Shown here in pieces: positions 7,894 through 14,079 of a stretch of 14,079 bases of DNA. Within the stretch, counting starts at the first letter, position 1. Every line of letters begins with the position of its first letter. A program made the translations under genes and the position numbers. The notes under the pieces were generated by a model. It had not been told where the DNA came from, made no database searches, and worked only from the letters and a program-made list of their open reading frames with translations. The stretch comes from JAKOUL01 sp035378845 (lineage in GTDB: Bacteria; Dictyoglomota; Dictyoglomia; Dictyoglomales; Dictyoglomaceae), in assembly GCA_035378845.1 (NCBI GenBank), contig DAOSUP010000027.1:1-14079 (forward strand). The letters are read 5' to 3'.

Positions 7894-8094
7894 TTGGATA
7901 ACATTTCTCAATATATCCCTATACTTCTTCCTTTAGTAATTATTCAAGTAATTTTTCAGATATTATCCCTTGTGGATTTATTCAAAAGACAAAAAGAAGA
8001 AATAAGAGGCGAAAAAATTTTATGGGTTTTTGTTATTCTCCTTATGGGTATATTAGGTCCTGTCTTGTATTTTCTCTTGGGTAGAAAACAGTGA
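7894..8094 (+). CDS. Small PLDc_N-type membrane protein (YxlE-like)
   Basis: A 66-aa protein with two membrane helices (about 8-30 and 43-62) joined by a charged loop, ending GPVLYFLLGRK. That ending is characteristic of the PLDc_N domain, also found alone as short proteins. The start is a TTG at 7894, supported by AAAGGAG about 7-8 nt upstream; no ATG is available. Its stop overlaps the GTG of the ABC ATPase gene by 4 nt (GTGA), so the two are translationally coupled. In B. subtilis, YxlE has this domain, precedes the ABC pair yxlF-yxlG, and is implicated in controlling sigma-Y activity. The same gene order here suggests a related role, but no sigma-Y or YxlC/YxlD-like gene is present. Confidence 0.82.
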   Translation: MDNISQYIPILLPLVIIQVIFQILSLVDLFKRQKEEIRGEKILWVFVILLMGILGPVLYFLLGRKQ

Positions 8095-8984
8095 ATGTTA
8101 TTGAAACTTTTAATCTCAGTAAATATTTTAAAGATAAAAGAGCAGTAGACGATCTAAATTTGGAAATCCCTGAAGGGGTAATTTTTGGGTATTTAGGACC
8201 TAATGGGGCTGGAAAAACCACCACTATAAAGTTACTATTAAATCTCATAAAGCCTACAAAAGGCTATGCTATTATTCTTGGAGAGAATATAACAAAAAAT
8301 AAAAATTATTTAAAGAAGATAGGTTTTCTACCTGATGTACCGAGTTTCTATAACTTTTTTACAGCCTGTGAGTATTTAGACACTATTGCAGATATTGTAG
8401 GAGTAAATAAGGTAAGGATAGATGAAGTATTGGAAATAGTTGAGCTTAAAAATGAGAAAAGAAGAATTGGCACTTTTTCAAGGGGTATGAAGCAAAGATT
8501 AGGAATTGCACAAGCTCTTCTTTCTGATCCTGAAATACTCATTTTAGATGAACCTACATCGGCTCTTGATCCTCAAGGGAGAAGGGAAATTCTTGATCTT
8601 GTATCGTCTTTGAAAGGTGAAAAAACTATATTCTTCTCAACTCATATTTTGTCTGATGTGGAGAGGGTTTGTGATAGAGTAGGTATAATAAAAGAAGGAA
8701 AACTGATTTTGAATGATGATATTGAAAAGCTCAAAAAGACCTTCTCTAAGAGAGTAATCTTAGTGGGAGTTAACGAAAAATATAAACTTATGGAAAGACT
8801 GAAAAAGGAAGATTGGGTGGAAGAGATATCTTTAAGTACTGATGGATTAAAGATTAAAGTTAAAGATATAGAGAAAGCTGGAAAATTAATACCTCAAATT
8901 ATATCCGAGGAGAATATTTCTCTATATAGATTTGAACTATTAGAGCCCACATTGGAGGAGATATTCCTTGAGGTAGTTCTATGA
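8091..8984 (+). CDS. ABC transporter ATP-binding protein (YxlF-like)
   Basis: A 297-aa ATPase subunit of an ABC-2 type exporter. Walker A is GPNGAGKTT (36-44), the signature is FSRGMKQR (129-136) in place of LSGGQ, Walker B is ILILDEP (149-155, catalytic E154), and the switch His is H185 in STHILSDVE. The Q-loop position falls in IGFLPDVPSFY, with an acidic residue as in many drug- or peptide-export ATPases of this class. Residues about 215-297 are the usual C-terminal extension. The start is the GTG at 8091, overlapping the previous stop; the ribosome binding site is weak, which fits coupling. The gene overlaps the permease gene by ATGA at 8981-8984. The substrate is unknown; this class includes lantibiotic-immunity, drug and membrane-stress exporters. 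Confidence 0.92.
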   Translation: MNVIETFNLSKYFKDKRAVDDLNLEIPEGVIFGYLGPNGAGKTTTIKLLLNLIKPTKGYAIILGENITKNKNYLKKIGFLPDVPSFYNFFTACEYLDTIADIVGVNKVRIDEVLEIVELKNEKRRIGTFSRGMKQRLGIAQALLSDPEILILDEPTSALDPQGRREILDLVSSLKGEKTIFFSTHILSDVERVCDRVGIIKEGKLILNDDIEKLKKTFSKRVILVGVNEKYKLMERLKKEDWVEEISLSTDGLKIKVKDIEKAGKLIPQIISEENISLYRFELLEPTLEEIFLEVVL

Positions 8985-9751
8985 TTTGGAAATTGATGAA
9001 AAAAGAGTGGAAAGAATTTCTAAAAACTGGAAGATTATATGTCTTACTCTTTGTATTTTTATTTTTTGGAGTATCAAGCCCAGCTATAGCAAAATTTACA
9101 CCTGAACTAATAAAAAGCCTTGTGCAGGGGGAGGATTTTCAAGGGTTGATCATTCAAATGCCTCTGCCTACATGGAAAGATTCCTTTCTACAGTTCTTCA
9201 AAAATCTTAATCAACTGATCTTTTTTGTATTAGTATTGGTTTTTATAGGAAGTATAGCAGAGGAAAAGAATAAAGGAACAGCTCAAGTAATTTGTGCTCT
9301 TGGTGTTGATAGAAAAAAATTTGTTTTATCTAAATTTATATTTCAAACAATTTCAAGTATGATATTTGTTATTTTTAGTTATATGCTTGTAGCGTATTAT
9401 ACCTATTTTCTTTTCTCAGATATAGATATTTACAGTTCCTTCTTTGCTACAATTCTCTACTTAATTTACATTATTTTTGTCCTTTCTCTATCTATATTTT
9501 CAAGCTCTATAGGAAGTAGTATTCTTCAAGCAGGCGGTATCTTTTTTGTTGTATTTATTCTTTTAAATATTCTCTCCATCTTTCCTAAGTTGCAACCGTA
9601 TAACCCTATAACTCTTTCTTCTCTCCAAAATAGCTATATAATAAAGGGAGTAATGTGGAGTGAAGCTATAAGACCTATAGTATCTACCTTAATAATATCT
9701 ATACTTCTTTTAATAAATGCTATATGGCATTTTGATAGAAAGGATCTATGA
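8981..9751 (+). CDS. ABC-2 type permease (YxlG-like)
   Basis: Membrane subunit partnering the ATPase encoded just upstream, 256 aa. Six likely helices lie at about 19-37, 76-95, 118-140, 152-174, 181-201 and 231-250. A large external segment falls between helices 1 and 2. The coupling segment EEKNKGT (94-100), followed by a charged stretch, is typical of the ABC-2 family. It overlaps the ATPase gene at its 5' end and the glycosyltransferase gene at its 3' end by 4 nt each (ATGA), so the genes should be expressed in fixed proportion. Function follows the ATPase: export of an unknown substrate or membrane-stress resistance. Confidence 0.88.
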   Translation: MIWKLMKKEWKEFLKTGRLYVLLFVFLFFGVSSPAIAKFTPELIKSLVQGEDFQGLIIQMPLPTWKDSFLQFFKNLNQLIFFVLVLVFIGSIAEEKNKGTAQVICALGVDRKKFVLSKFIFQTISSMIFVIFSYMLVAYYTYFLFSDIDIYSSFFATILYLIYIIFVLSLSIFSSSIGSSILQAGGIFFVVFILLNILSIFPKLQPYNPITLSSLQNSYIIKGVMWSEAIRPIVSTLIISILLLINAIWHFDRKDL

Positions 9752-10911
9752 AATTTATAGTAGGTCAGTTTAACGATTCTTATCCACCAGTAGTAGATGG
9801 AGTGGCAAACGTAGTAAGGAACTATGCTTATTGGCTTAATAAGAAGCATGGTGAGTGTTATGTTATAACTCCTTCATATCCTGGCTATAAAGATACTGAT
9901 GATTTTGATGTTATAAGATATTTTTCAGTACCTATGATTCTGCGTCCTCCTTATAGGATAGGAATACCCTTCTTAGACCTTTCTACTGTCAAAGAGATTG
10001 AGAAAATTCCTTTTAATATTATTCATGTACATGCTCCTTTTTCCACGGGTCTATTAGGACTCTATATAGCGAAAAAACATCATATCCCTATAGTAGCTAC
10101 TTTTCATACAAAATACTATGAAGATATAAAAGCAGCTACAAAATCTGATCTTATAGCTAAGTTAGGAGTAAAACTTATTGTAGAATTTTTTAATAGAGTA
10201 GATGAAGTATGGACTGTAAGCAGTTCTACTGCTGAGACCTTAAGAGAGTATGGTTTTAAAAAGAAGATTGAAGTTGTGCCTAATGGTACAGACTTTATTC
10301 CTCCTGAAAATAAGGAGGTTTATAGAAATAAAATAAATGAATTGTATCACTTAAGGGAAGAAGAGAGTGTGCTTCTTTACGTTGGACAATTAATATTACA
10401 AAAAAATTTGGATATGCTTGTGAGATCTTTAAAGATCTTAAAAGATTCTGGAGTTAGTTTTAAATCAATTTTTGTCGGTACTGGAAAGGATGAGAAATAT
10501 CTTAAAGATTTAGTTTATAGCTTAAAATTAGAAGAAGATATAATATTTGCAGGTAAGATCCTAAATAGAGAGATGCTAAAAGCCTATTATGCAAGAGCTG
10601 ATCTTTTTATATTTCCTTCTCTCTATGATACCTCTGCATTGGTATTACAAGAAGCCTCTGCTTTAGGATGTCCATCTTTAGTAATTGAAGGGGCAACAAT
10701 TTCTGATGGAATTATAGATGGATACAATGGATTTTTAGGTAAAAATGATCCAGAAAACTATGCACTTAGGATAAAAGAACTTTTGAATAATAAACCTCTT
10801 TTGGAAAGAGTAGGGGAAGAAGCTAAAAAAACATTATATAAACCTTGGGAAAATATTGTAGACGAAGTAGCAGAGAGATATCAGGAAATCATAAAAAAGC
10901 ATAACAGATAA
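9748..10911 (+). CDS. Glycosyltransferase family 4, glycolipid-type
   Basis: A 387-aa GT-B fold retaining glycosyltransferase that moves a sugar from a nucleotide donor to a lipid or other acceptor at the membrane face. The N-terminal domain has PPVVDGVANV (13-22), HVHAPFSTG (93-101) and FHTKYY (119-124). The C-terminal domain opens with PNGTDF (178-183) and YVGQL (211-215), followed by K219. The usual Arg of YVGR is Gln (Q214). The EX7E motif reads D294...E302, with Asp at the first position, and is followed by DGYNGFL (324-330). The N-terminal part resembles diacylglycerol glucosyltransferases, so a glycolipid product is plausible but not proven. It is the last gene of the operon and overlaps the permease gene (ATGA). 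No terminator is visible after it before the repeat array. Confidence 0.9.
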   Translation: MKFIVGQFNDSYPPVVDGVANVVRNYAYWLNKKHGECYVITPSYPGYKDTDDFDVIRYFSVPMILRPPYRIGIPFLDLSTVKEIEKIPFNIIHVHAPFSTGLLGLYIAKKHHIPIVATFHTKYYEDIKAATKSDLIAKLGVKLIVEFFNRVDEVWTVSSSTAETLREYGFKKKIEVVPNGTDFIPPENKEVYRNKINELYHLREEESVLLYVGQLILQKNLDMLVRSLKILKDSGVSFKSIFVGTGKDEKYLKDLVYSLKLEEDIIFAGKILNREMLKAYYARADLFIFPSLYDTSALVLQEASALGCPSLVIEGATISDGIIDGYNGFLGKNDPENYALRIKELLNNKPLLERVGEEAKKTLYKPWENIVDEVAERYQEIIKKHNR

Positions 10912-10912
10912 A

Positions 10913-10973
10913 TTTAACATAAATTTAACGATAATTTAAATAATATTTAAATTCTTTTAACATCTTATTAACA
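10913..10973 (+). promoter_or_regulatory. Array of six helically phased TTAACA-like repeats (Pho-box-like operator)
   Basis: Repeats begin at 10913 (TTTAACA), 10924 (TTTAACG), 10935 (TTTAAAT), 10946 (TTTAAAT), 10956 (TTTAACA) and 10967 (ATTAACA). The steps are 11, 11, 11, 10 and 11 bp. Four of the six contain TTAAC, and the spacers between hexamers are 4-5 nt. Direct TT(A/C/T)ACA repeats with 11-bp periodicity are the known binding pattern of Bacillus PhoP, and E. coli PhoB boxes also use 11-bp direct repeats. The array ends about 9 nt before a candidate -10 (TATATT, 10983-10988), the position expected for an activator that replaces the -35. The regulator is inferred from pattern only, and neighbouring genes carry no phosphate function. 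Confidence 0.6.
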
Positions 10974-10982
10974 CGGTTTAGT

Positions 10983-10988
10983 TATATT
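10983..10988 (+). promoter_or_regulatory. Candidate -10 element of an activator-dependent promoter
   Basis: TATATT lies just downstream of the repeat array. No good -35 sits 16-18 bp upstream, where the last repeats occur instead. Transcription would begin near 10995 and give a leader of about 39 nt carrying AAAGGAGG (11017-11024). TATTAT at 10989-10994 is an alternative -10. Confidence 0.45.
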
Positions 10989-11033
10989 TATTATTGAAAA
11001 GTTAAGGGTGATTCCGAAAGGAGGTATGAGAAA

Positions 11034-11207
11034 ATGAAGGAAGCTTTGAAATATATAGGAGTACCCTTTGAGAAGGATGAAAATAAGACAAAAAAGAATA
11101 GAAAATTTGAACATATAAGATTTTTTAAAGAATATAAAAATAATCCTGTCTTAGAGAGAAAATTTGTAGAAGGTGTAAATAGCGTCTTCTTATTCCCTAA
11201 TAGATAA
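11034..11207 (+). CDS. Small basic protein of 57 aa, unknown function
   Basis: An open frame ATG (11034) to TAA (11205-11207) preceded by a near-perfect AAAGGAGG (11017-11024) at 9-nt spacing. The protein begins MKEALKYIGVPFEKDENK and ends FLFPNR. It is Lys/Arg-rich with aromatic residues, has no signal peptide or membrane helix, and matches no family I recognise. Its support is the ribosome binding site, the Pho-box-like array with its -10 placed directly ahead, and the hairpin after the stop, which together make a self-contained transcription unit. It may be a small regulatory or stress protein made under phosphate limitation or a related cue. That is inferred from the promoter only. Confidence 0.7.
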   Translation: MKEALKYIGVPFEKDENKTKKNRKFEHIRFFKEYKNNPVLERKFVEGVNSVFLFPNR

Positions 11208-11215
11208 CTTTGAAA

Positions 11216-11242
11216 AGGAGGGGAATAATAAATTCCCCTCCT
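11216..11242. terminator. GC-rich hairpin between convergent genes
   Basis: AGGAGGGGAAT (11216-11226) pairs perfectly with ATTCCCCTCCT (11232-11242) around a 5-nt loop. On the - strand a short T run (CCTTTTC) follows, so it can end the GH5-HAD operon. On the + strand it is followed by GCCTCCCCCC and then A residues, without a T-tract, so + strand termination is less certain. A competing pairing joins GAAAAGGAG (11212-11220) to CTCCTTTTC (11262-11270). Confidence 0.7.
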
Positions 11243-11269
11243 GCCTCCCCCCAAAAATAATCTCCTTTT

Positions 11270-11929
11270 CTATTCAAGAATTTTTTCTAAGAAATCCTTG
11301 ACCTCTTTTAAAGAATTAAAAACTTTATAAGCTATCTCAATAGTTTTAGAAGAAGGCTTTTTGAAATCAGGTATTAATATAGGTATCATATGTGCTCTTT
11401 TTGCCGCTAAGATACCTGCGTCGGAGTCTTCTAATACAATGCATTCCTTAGGATTCACATTAAGCTTTTGAGCTGTACATAAGAAAATATCAGGTTCTGG
11501 TTTACTTTTTGAAATATCATCACCACATACAATAACATCAAATTTTTCTTTTATTTTTGCTTTCTCAAGGAGATACTCTGCATATTCTCTTTCAGTAGAA
11601 GTTGCAACTGCTTTTTTAATATTCTTTTCCTCAAGAAATTGGAGTAAATCCAGTAATCCCTCCTTTAATGGAACTCCATTCTTTTCTATATATTCTTCTG
11701 TAAGCTTGATTTTTCGTTTATAGATTTCTTCAAAAGGATGTTCTTTACCAAAGTATTTCTCAAGAATTTCTTTAGTTTTTTGAATGTTTACACCTATGGT
11801 TTCTAAAAAGATATCTTCTGTTAAGTTTATTCCAAATTCTTCTCCTGCCTTCTTCCACAAGAAGTATCCAATCCTCTCGGTATCAAACATTAAGCCATCC
11901 ATATCAAATATAATTCCTTGTACTCTCAT
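11270..11929 (-). CDS. HAD-superfamily phosphatase (beta-phosphoglucomutase-like)
   Basis: A 219-aa cytoplasmic HAD hydrolase of the DhaK/PGMB-like subgroup, which removes or shifts phosphate on small sugar phosphates or nucleotides. Motif I is DMDG with nucleophile D9 and acid/base D11. Motif II is VATS with T110/S111, motif III K143 in SKPEPD, and motif IV LEDSDAG with E167-D168. The helical cap lies at about residues 15-80. Phosphatases and mutases of this subgroup cannot be separated here. The ATG at 11929 lies 4 nt after the stop of the GH5 gene and has only a weak ribosome binding site, so translation is probably coupled to it. A sugar-phosphate role would fit a glucan-degrading neighbour, but that is inference. 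Confidence 0.9.
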   Translation of the reverse strand: MRVQGIIFDMDGLMFDTERIGYFLWKKAGEEFGINLTEDIFLETIGVNIQKTKEILEKYFGKEHPFEEIYKRKIKLTEEYIEKNGVPLKEGLLDLLQFLEEKNIKKAVATSTEREYAEYLLEKAKIKEKFDVIVCGDDISKSKPEPDIFLCTAQKLNVNPKECIVLEDSDAGILAAKRAHMIPILIPDFKKPSSKTIEIAYKVFNSLKEVKDFLEKILE

Positions 11930-11933
11930 GACT

Positions 11934-12968
11934 TTACTTATCTATCGGTATTAAAGCTTCAAGAAGTTCCTTTCTCCACTCATTTTTAACAGGATCATAA
12001 ACACCAAAACCAGAACAGAATTCCCAGTATGTCCATGGCCATCCTCTTCTCTCTGCTTCCCTTGCTACAAAGGATGTCCATCTGACACGAGATTCCATAT
12101 CTGCCTTACTATAAGCTCCAAACTCTCCTATATGGATTGGTCTCCTATTCTCCTTTGACCATTCCTCTGCTATATTAAAATCTGAAATTACCTGTTGCTT
12201 CTCAGCCCAGCTTCCATGCCATTTAGTTCCAAGCCACTGCTCAGAACCACTTGCCCATTCTGCTCCCTGATGAGTAAAGTAGAAGGGATTATAGTAATGC
12301 ACAGTAACTAAAATATTCTTCTCTTCCTTAGGAATCTTTAGCTTAGAAATACTGGAAATTCCTCCCCATTCTGCTGTCCCTACAAGTACAACCCTATCTG
12401 GATTTGTAACTCTTATAACTTTTAATGCTTCTGCTAAAAATTCATTCCAAATATCAGGAGTTAAATTACCATTTGGCTCATTAAGAATCTCAAAAAATAA
12501 TGTTTCAGGATAATCCTTGTATCTTTCTGAGATCTGTTTCCAAATTGAGAGGAATTTTTCTTTCTCTCCTCTTGGATTTTGCATTATTTCGTCATAGTGA
12601 TGAATATTTATGATTGTTATAAGTTCTTGTTTTAAGGATTCATTTATCACATGATCAACTCTATCAAAGAATTCTTCAGATATCTTATAAGGAGGTTTAG
12701 CTTCTGTATGAGCAGACCATTTTATAGGGATTCTTACATGATCAAATCCTGCTTCCTTTATGAGCTTGAAATATTCATCTTTTATTACGACACCCCACTC
12801 TCCCTCCTTAGGTGCTTCTAAGGCATTACCCATATTCACTCCTCTTTGCATAGATACTCCTTCTAATATAGCTATCTTGTCCATAATTTCTTTCTGACTT
12901 TCAACCGTGCATCCTGCTATTGGTAGAAGTAATAAAAATAATACTAAGATTAAGAAGAGTCTCTTCAT
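11934..12968 (-). CDS. GH5 endo-beta-glucanase lipoprotein, Thermotoga Cel5A-like (probable subfamily 25)
   Basis: A secreted glycoside hydrolase family 5 enzyme that cleaves internal beta-1,4 bonds of glucans; relatives of this type also act on mannans. The N-terminus is a lipoprotein signal with lipobox IAGC (C20), so it should be membrane-anchored. The domain starts RGVNMGNALEAP (42-53) and includes VRIPIKWS (78-85), HH (123-124), the acid/base E164 in ILNEPNGNLTP, HYYNPF (224-229), the nucleophile E282 in IGEFGAY, and W315 in YWEFCSGFGVYDP. These segments, the spacing and the overall length match Thermotoga maritima Cel5A as I recall it, apart from the added lipoprotein anchor. AAAGGAGG (12977-12984) supports the ATG at 12968. 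It is the first gene of a two-gene operon with the HAD phosphatase. Confidence 0.95.
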   Translation of the reverse strand: MKRLFLILVLFLLLLPIAGCTVESQKEIMDKIAILEGVSMQRGVNMGNALEAPKEGEWGVVIKDEYFKLIKEAGFDHVRIPIKWSAHTEAKPPYKISEEFFDRVDHVINESLKQELITIINIHHYDEIMQNPRGEKEKFLSIWKQISERYKDYPETLFFEILNEPNGNLTPDIWNEFLAEALKVIRVTNPDRVVLVGTAEWGGISSISKLKIPKEEKNILVTVHYYNPFYFTHQGAEWASGSEQWLGTKWHGSWAEKQQVISDFNIAEEWSKENRRPIHIGEFGAYSKADMESRVRWTSFVAREAERRGWPWTYWEFCSGFGVYDPVKNEWRKELLEALIPIDK

Positions 12969-13010
12969 TGCAGAATCCTCCTTTAATATAAATACTTTAT
13001 TCCTTGGTTA

Positions 13011-13040
13011 ATAATACTATACTCAGATTATTAAAGTCAA
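13011..13040 (-). promoter_or_regulatory. Promoter of the GH5-HAD operon
   Basis: On the - strand, TTGACT (complement of 13035-13040) and TATTAT (complement of 13011-13016) are 18 bp apart. The start would be near 13004, with a leader of about 36 nt containing the AAAGGAGG site. The dyads found ahead of the GH16 gene do not recur here. Confidence 0.65.
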
Positions 13041-13611
13041 TGAAAGGCACTATTTGTATAAGGGATTTACAGAGAAATTTTAAACTTTTAGAGGTAGGCT
13101 TAATGATTAATAGTCAAGAAATTTAACTAATTTTATAAAACTATGTCAGTTGTTAAAAAGGAAACAAAGTTTCTACGTTTTCTAATCTAATTAGATGATT
13201 TTATAAGGAGATGTCTTATAAAGAAATGTATAGATCTTGCTATTCTTGCAGATACAAATTTAATTGCTCTTTTTAGACCTACTAATCCTTGTGGAAAAGT
13301 TCCTAAATCGGATAAGTATAAGATCCTATGAGGGAGGAGAAAATCTTCAGATTGTATTTAATTTATTTTTAAGCTCAGGGCTTATTCCTATAATTATCTG
13401 GATAGACATTGTTTCTCCATCTCCTTGTATGCATATAAGAGTGCGTCACAATCTGATGAAAGTCAATTAAATAAATGTTAGAAAATTTATCTATTGAAGT
13501 AAAGCATGTTGATAAGATAAAATGATTTTATATGAAATTTTAATAGTAGGGTTAAAATTTGTATAGGTGATTAGTCAGGGATAAATCTAAATTAAAAAGA
13601 GGGTGTTTACA
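13041..13611. other. Gene-poor AT-rich stretch with possible gene remnant
   Basis: About 570 bp with no gene I can support. Short open frames occur on both strands: 13191-13330 on + (no start codon; contains LAILADTNLIALFRPTNP) and its antisense at about 13193-13357 on - (no start codon; contains GLVGLKRAIKFVSARIARS). Another open frame on + covers 13264-13470 from a TTG without a ribosome binding site. Their protein-like appearance without starts suggests decayed coding sequence, but I recognise no family. Small dyads are GAAAC-AAA-GTTTC (13161-13173) and the 12-bp palindrome ATCTAATTAGAT (13185-13196), possible binding sites. A clear promoter for the gene at 13612 was not found. Confidence 0.5.
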
Positions 13612-14022
13612 ATGGTTTCTTATATTTTATGGCTTTTTACCTGTTCTTTTACTATAGTGTTACTTTTATATGCACGAAGTTTTTACCTTAAAATGATGAT
13701 TCTTTTTGTGAATGATTTTAATACAATTAATATATTGGATAAGGTTCTGTTTATAATTCTTTCTTTTGTAGCTTTAGGGGTTATAGTATTTTCTGATGTG
13801 TATTATAAAAGAGATAAGAAAAACTTTTGGAGAAGGTTTTCTCTTGTAACAGGTATACAACTTCTTGTATTTTTTGTTTTTCAATATCTTCCTACTATTA
13901 TTATAGGGGCATATATGAATTGGACTGAAGTTTTAGCTGGAGTTTTGGAACTTCTTATTGCAGGAATTTTAATTGCCATTTCTTTAAAGGATAAAAAGCA
14001 TAATAATGTTGTAACGCAGTAG
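13612..14022 (+). CDS. Four-helix integral membrane protein, unknown function
   Basis: A 136-aa hydrophobic protein with predicted helices at about 2-23, 42-65, 76-100 and 105-126, and a charged C-terminal tail (KDKKHNN). I prefer the ATG at 13612 because AAGAGGG (13597-13603) lies 8 nt before it; the in-frame GTG at 13603 would overlap that site. The loop YYKRDKKNFWRRF (64-76) is strongly basic and probably cytoplasmic. I recognise no family motif, and there is no neighbour from which to borrow a role. The frame is well kept and the ribosome binding site is good, so it is probably a real gene. Confidence 0.72.
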   Translation: MVSYILWLFTCSFTIVLLLYARSFYLKMMILFVNDFNTINILDKVLFIILSFVALGVIVFSDVYYKRDKKNFWRRFSLVTGIQLLVFFVFQYLPTIIIGAYMNWTEVLAGVLELLIAGILIAISLKDKKHNNVVTQ

Positions 14023-14043
14023 TGTAAATAATTTTAGAAGTAA

Positions 14044-14071
14044 TCCCAGCAAAAGGTAGGATAGGTTGGGA
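14044..14071 (+). terminator. Possible weak hairpin after the membrane protein gene
   Basis: TCCCAGC (14044-14050) can pair with GTTGGGA (14065-14071) with one G-T wobble around a 14-nt loop. The window ends 8 nt later, so a T-tract cannot be judged. Confidence 0.25.
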
Positions 14072-14079
14072 ATATTCTT

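Noticed and set aside
10991..11254. Open frame of 87 codons on the - strand
   Set aside because: It runs through the hairpin and antisense to the 57-aa gene, which has the ribosome binding site and promoter; the - strand frame has none.
13161..13196. Inverted repeats that might signal a CRISPR repeat or insertion sequence end
   Set aside because: Only single short dyads with no regularly spaced copies, no spacers, no cas genes and no target-site duplication.
13264..13470. TTG-started frame of 68 codons on +
   Set aside because: No ribosome binding site, rare start, and composition unlike its neighbours; treated as part of a possible remnant.

Overview
The window is AT-rich and its genes suit a thermophilic, saccharolytic, probably diderm bacterium. 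My best guess is Dictyoglomus (D. turgidum or D. thermophilum); a Thermotoga-like organism is the main alternative. The reasons are the AT-rich coding sequence with strong AAAGGAGG-type ribosome binding sites, two secreted glucan hydrolases anchored as lipoproteins, an endoglucanase that closely resembles Thermotoga Cel5A as I remember it, and a periplasmic family-5 solute-binding protein. The genus is inferred from general knowledge, with no database search.

Layout. (1) 1-2092, +: the 3' part of a membrane sensor joining a periplasmic solute-binding domain, a membrane segment, a GAF domain and an HD-GYP cyclic-di-GMP phosphodiesterase domain. (2) 2093-4263, +: an AT-rich control region with paired dyads and a good sigma-70-type promoter, then a GH16 laminarinase lipoprotein flanked by two carbohydrate-binding modules, closed by a GC-rich terminator. 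(3) 4280-5754, -: a metallo-beta-lactamase-fold hydrolase followed by a secreted polysaccharide deacetylase-like protein that lacks one metal-binding His. (4) 5792-7821, +: promoter, family-5 solute-binding protein with no permease genes beside it, terminator. The promoter is shared back to back with group 3. (5) 7822-10911, +: a tightly coupled four-gene operon (small PLDc_N-type membrane protein, ABC ATPase, ABC-2 permease, GT4 glycosyltransferase). The first three genes have the order of Bacillus subtilis yxlE-yxlF-yxlG. (6) 10913-11207, +: an array of six TTAACA-like repeats every 10-11 bp, resembling a PhoP/PhoB box array, ahead of a 57-codon gene. (7) 11270-12968, -: a GH5 endoglucanase lipoprotein and a HAD-family phosphatase. 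(8) 13041-13611: a gene-poor stretch, possibly with decayed coding sequence. (9) 13612-14022, +: a four-helix membrane protein of unknown function.

How the parts fit. The GH16 and GH5 enzymes would cut beta-1,3- and beta-1,4-glucans outside the cell, and the solute-binding protein could collect a product, although its ligand is not readable from sequence. The sensor, the yxl-like exporter with its glycosyltransferase, and the Pho-like promoter look like envelope or signalling functions.

The most unusual signal is the helically phased repeat array at 10913-10973 controlling an otherwise unrecognised small gene. I found no complete novel multi-gene system, CRISPR array, insertion sequence, tRNA or rRNA gene.
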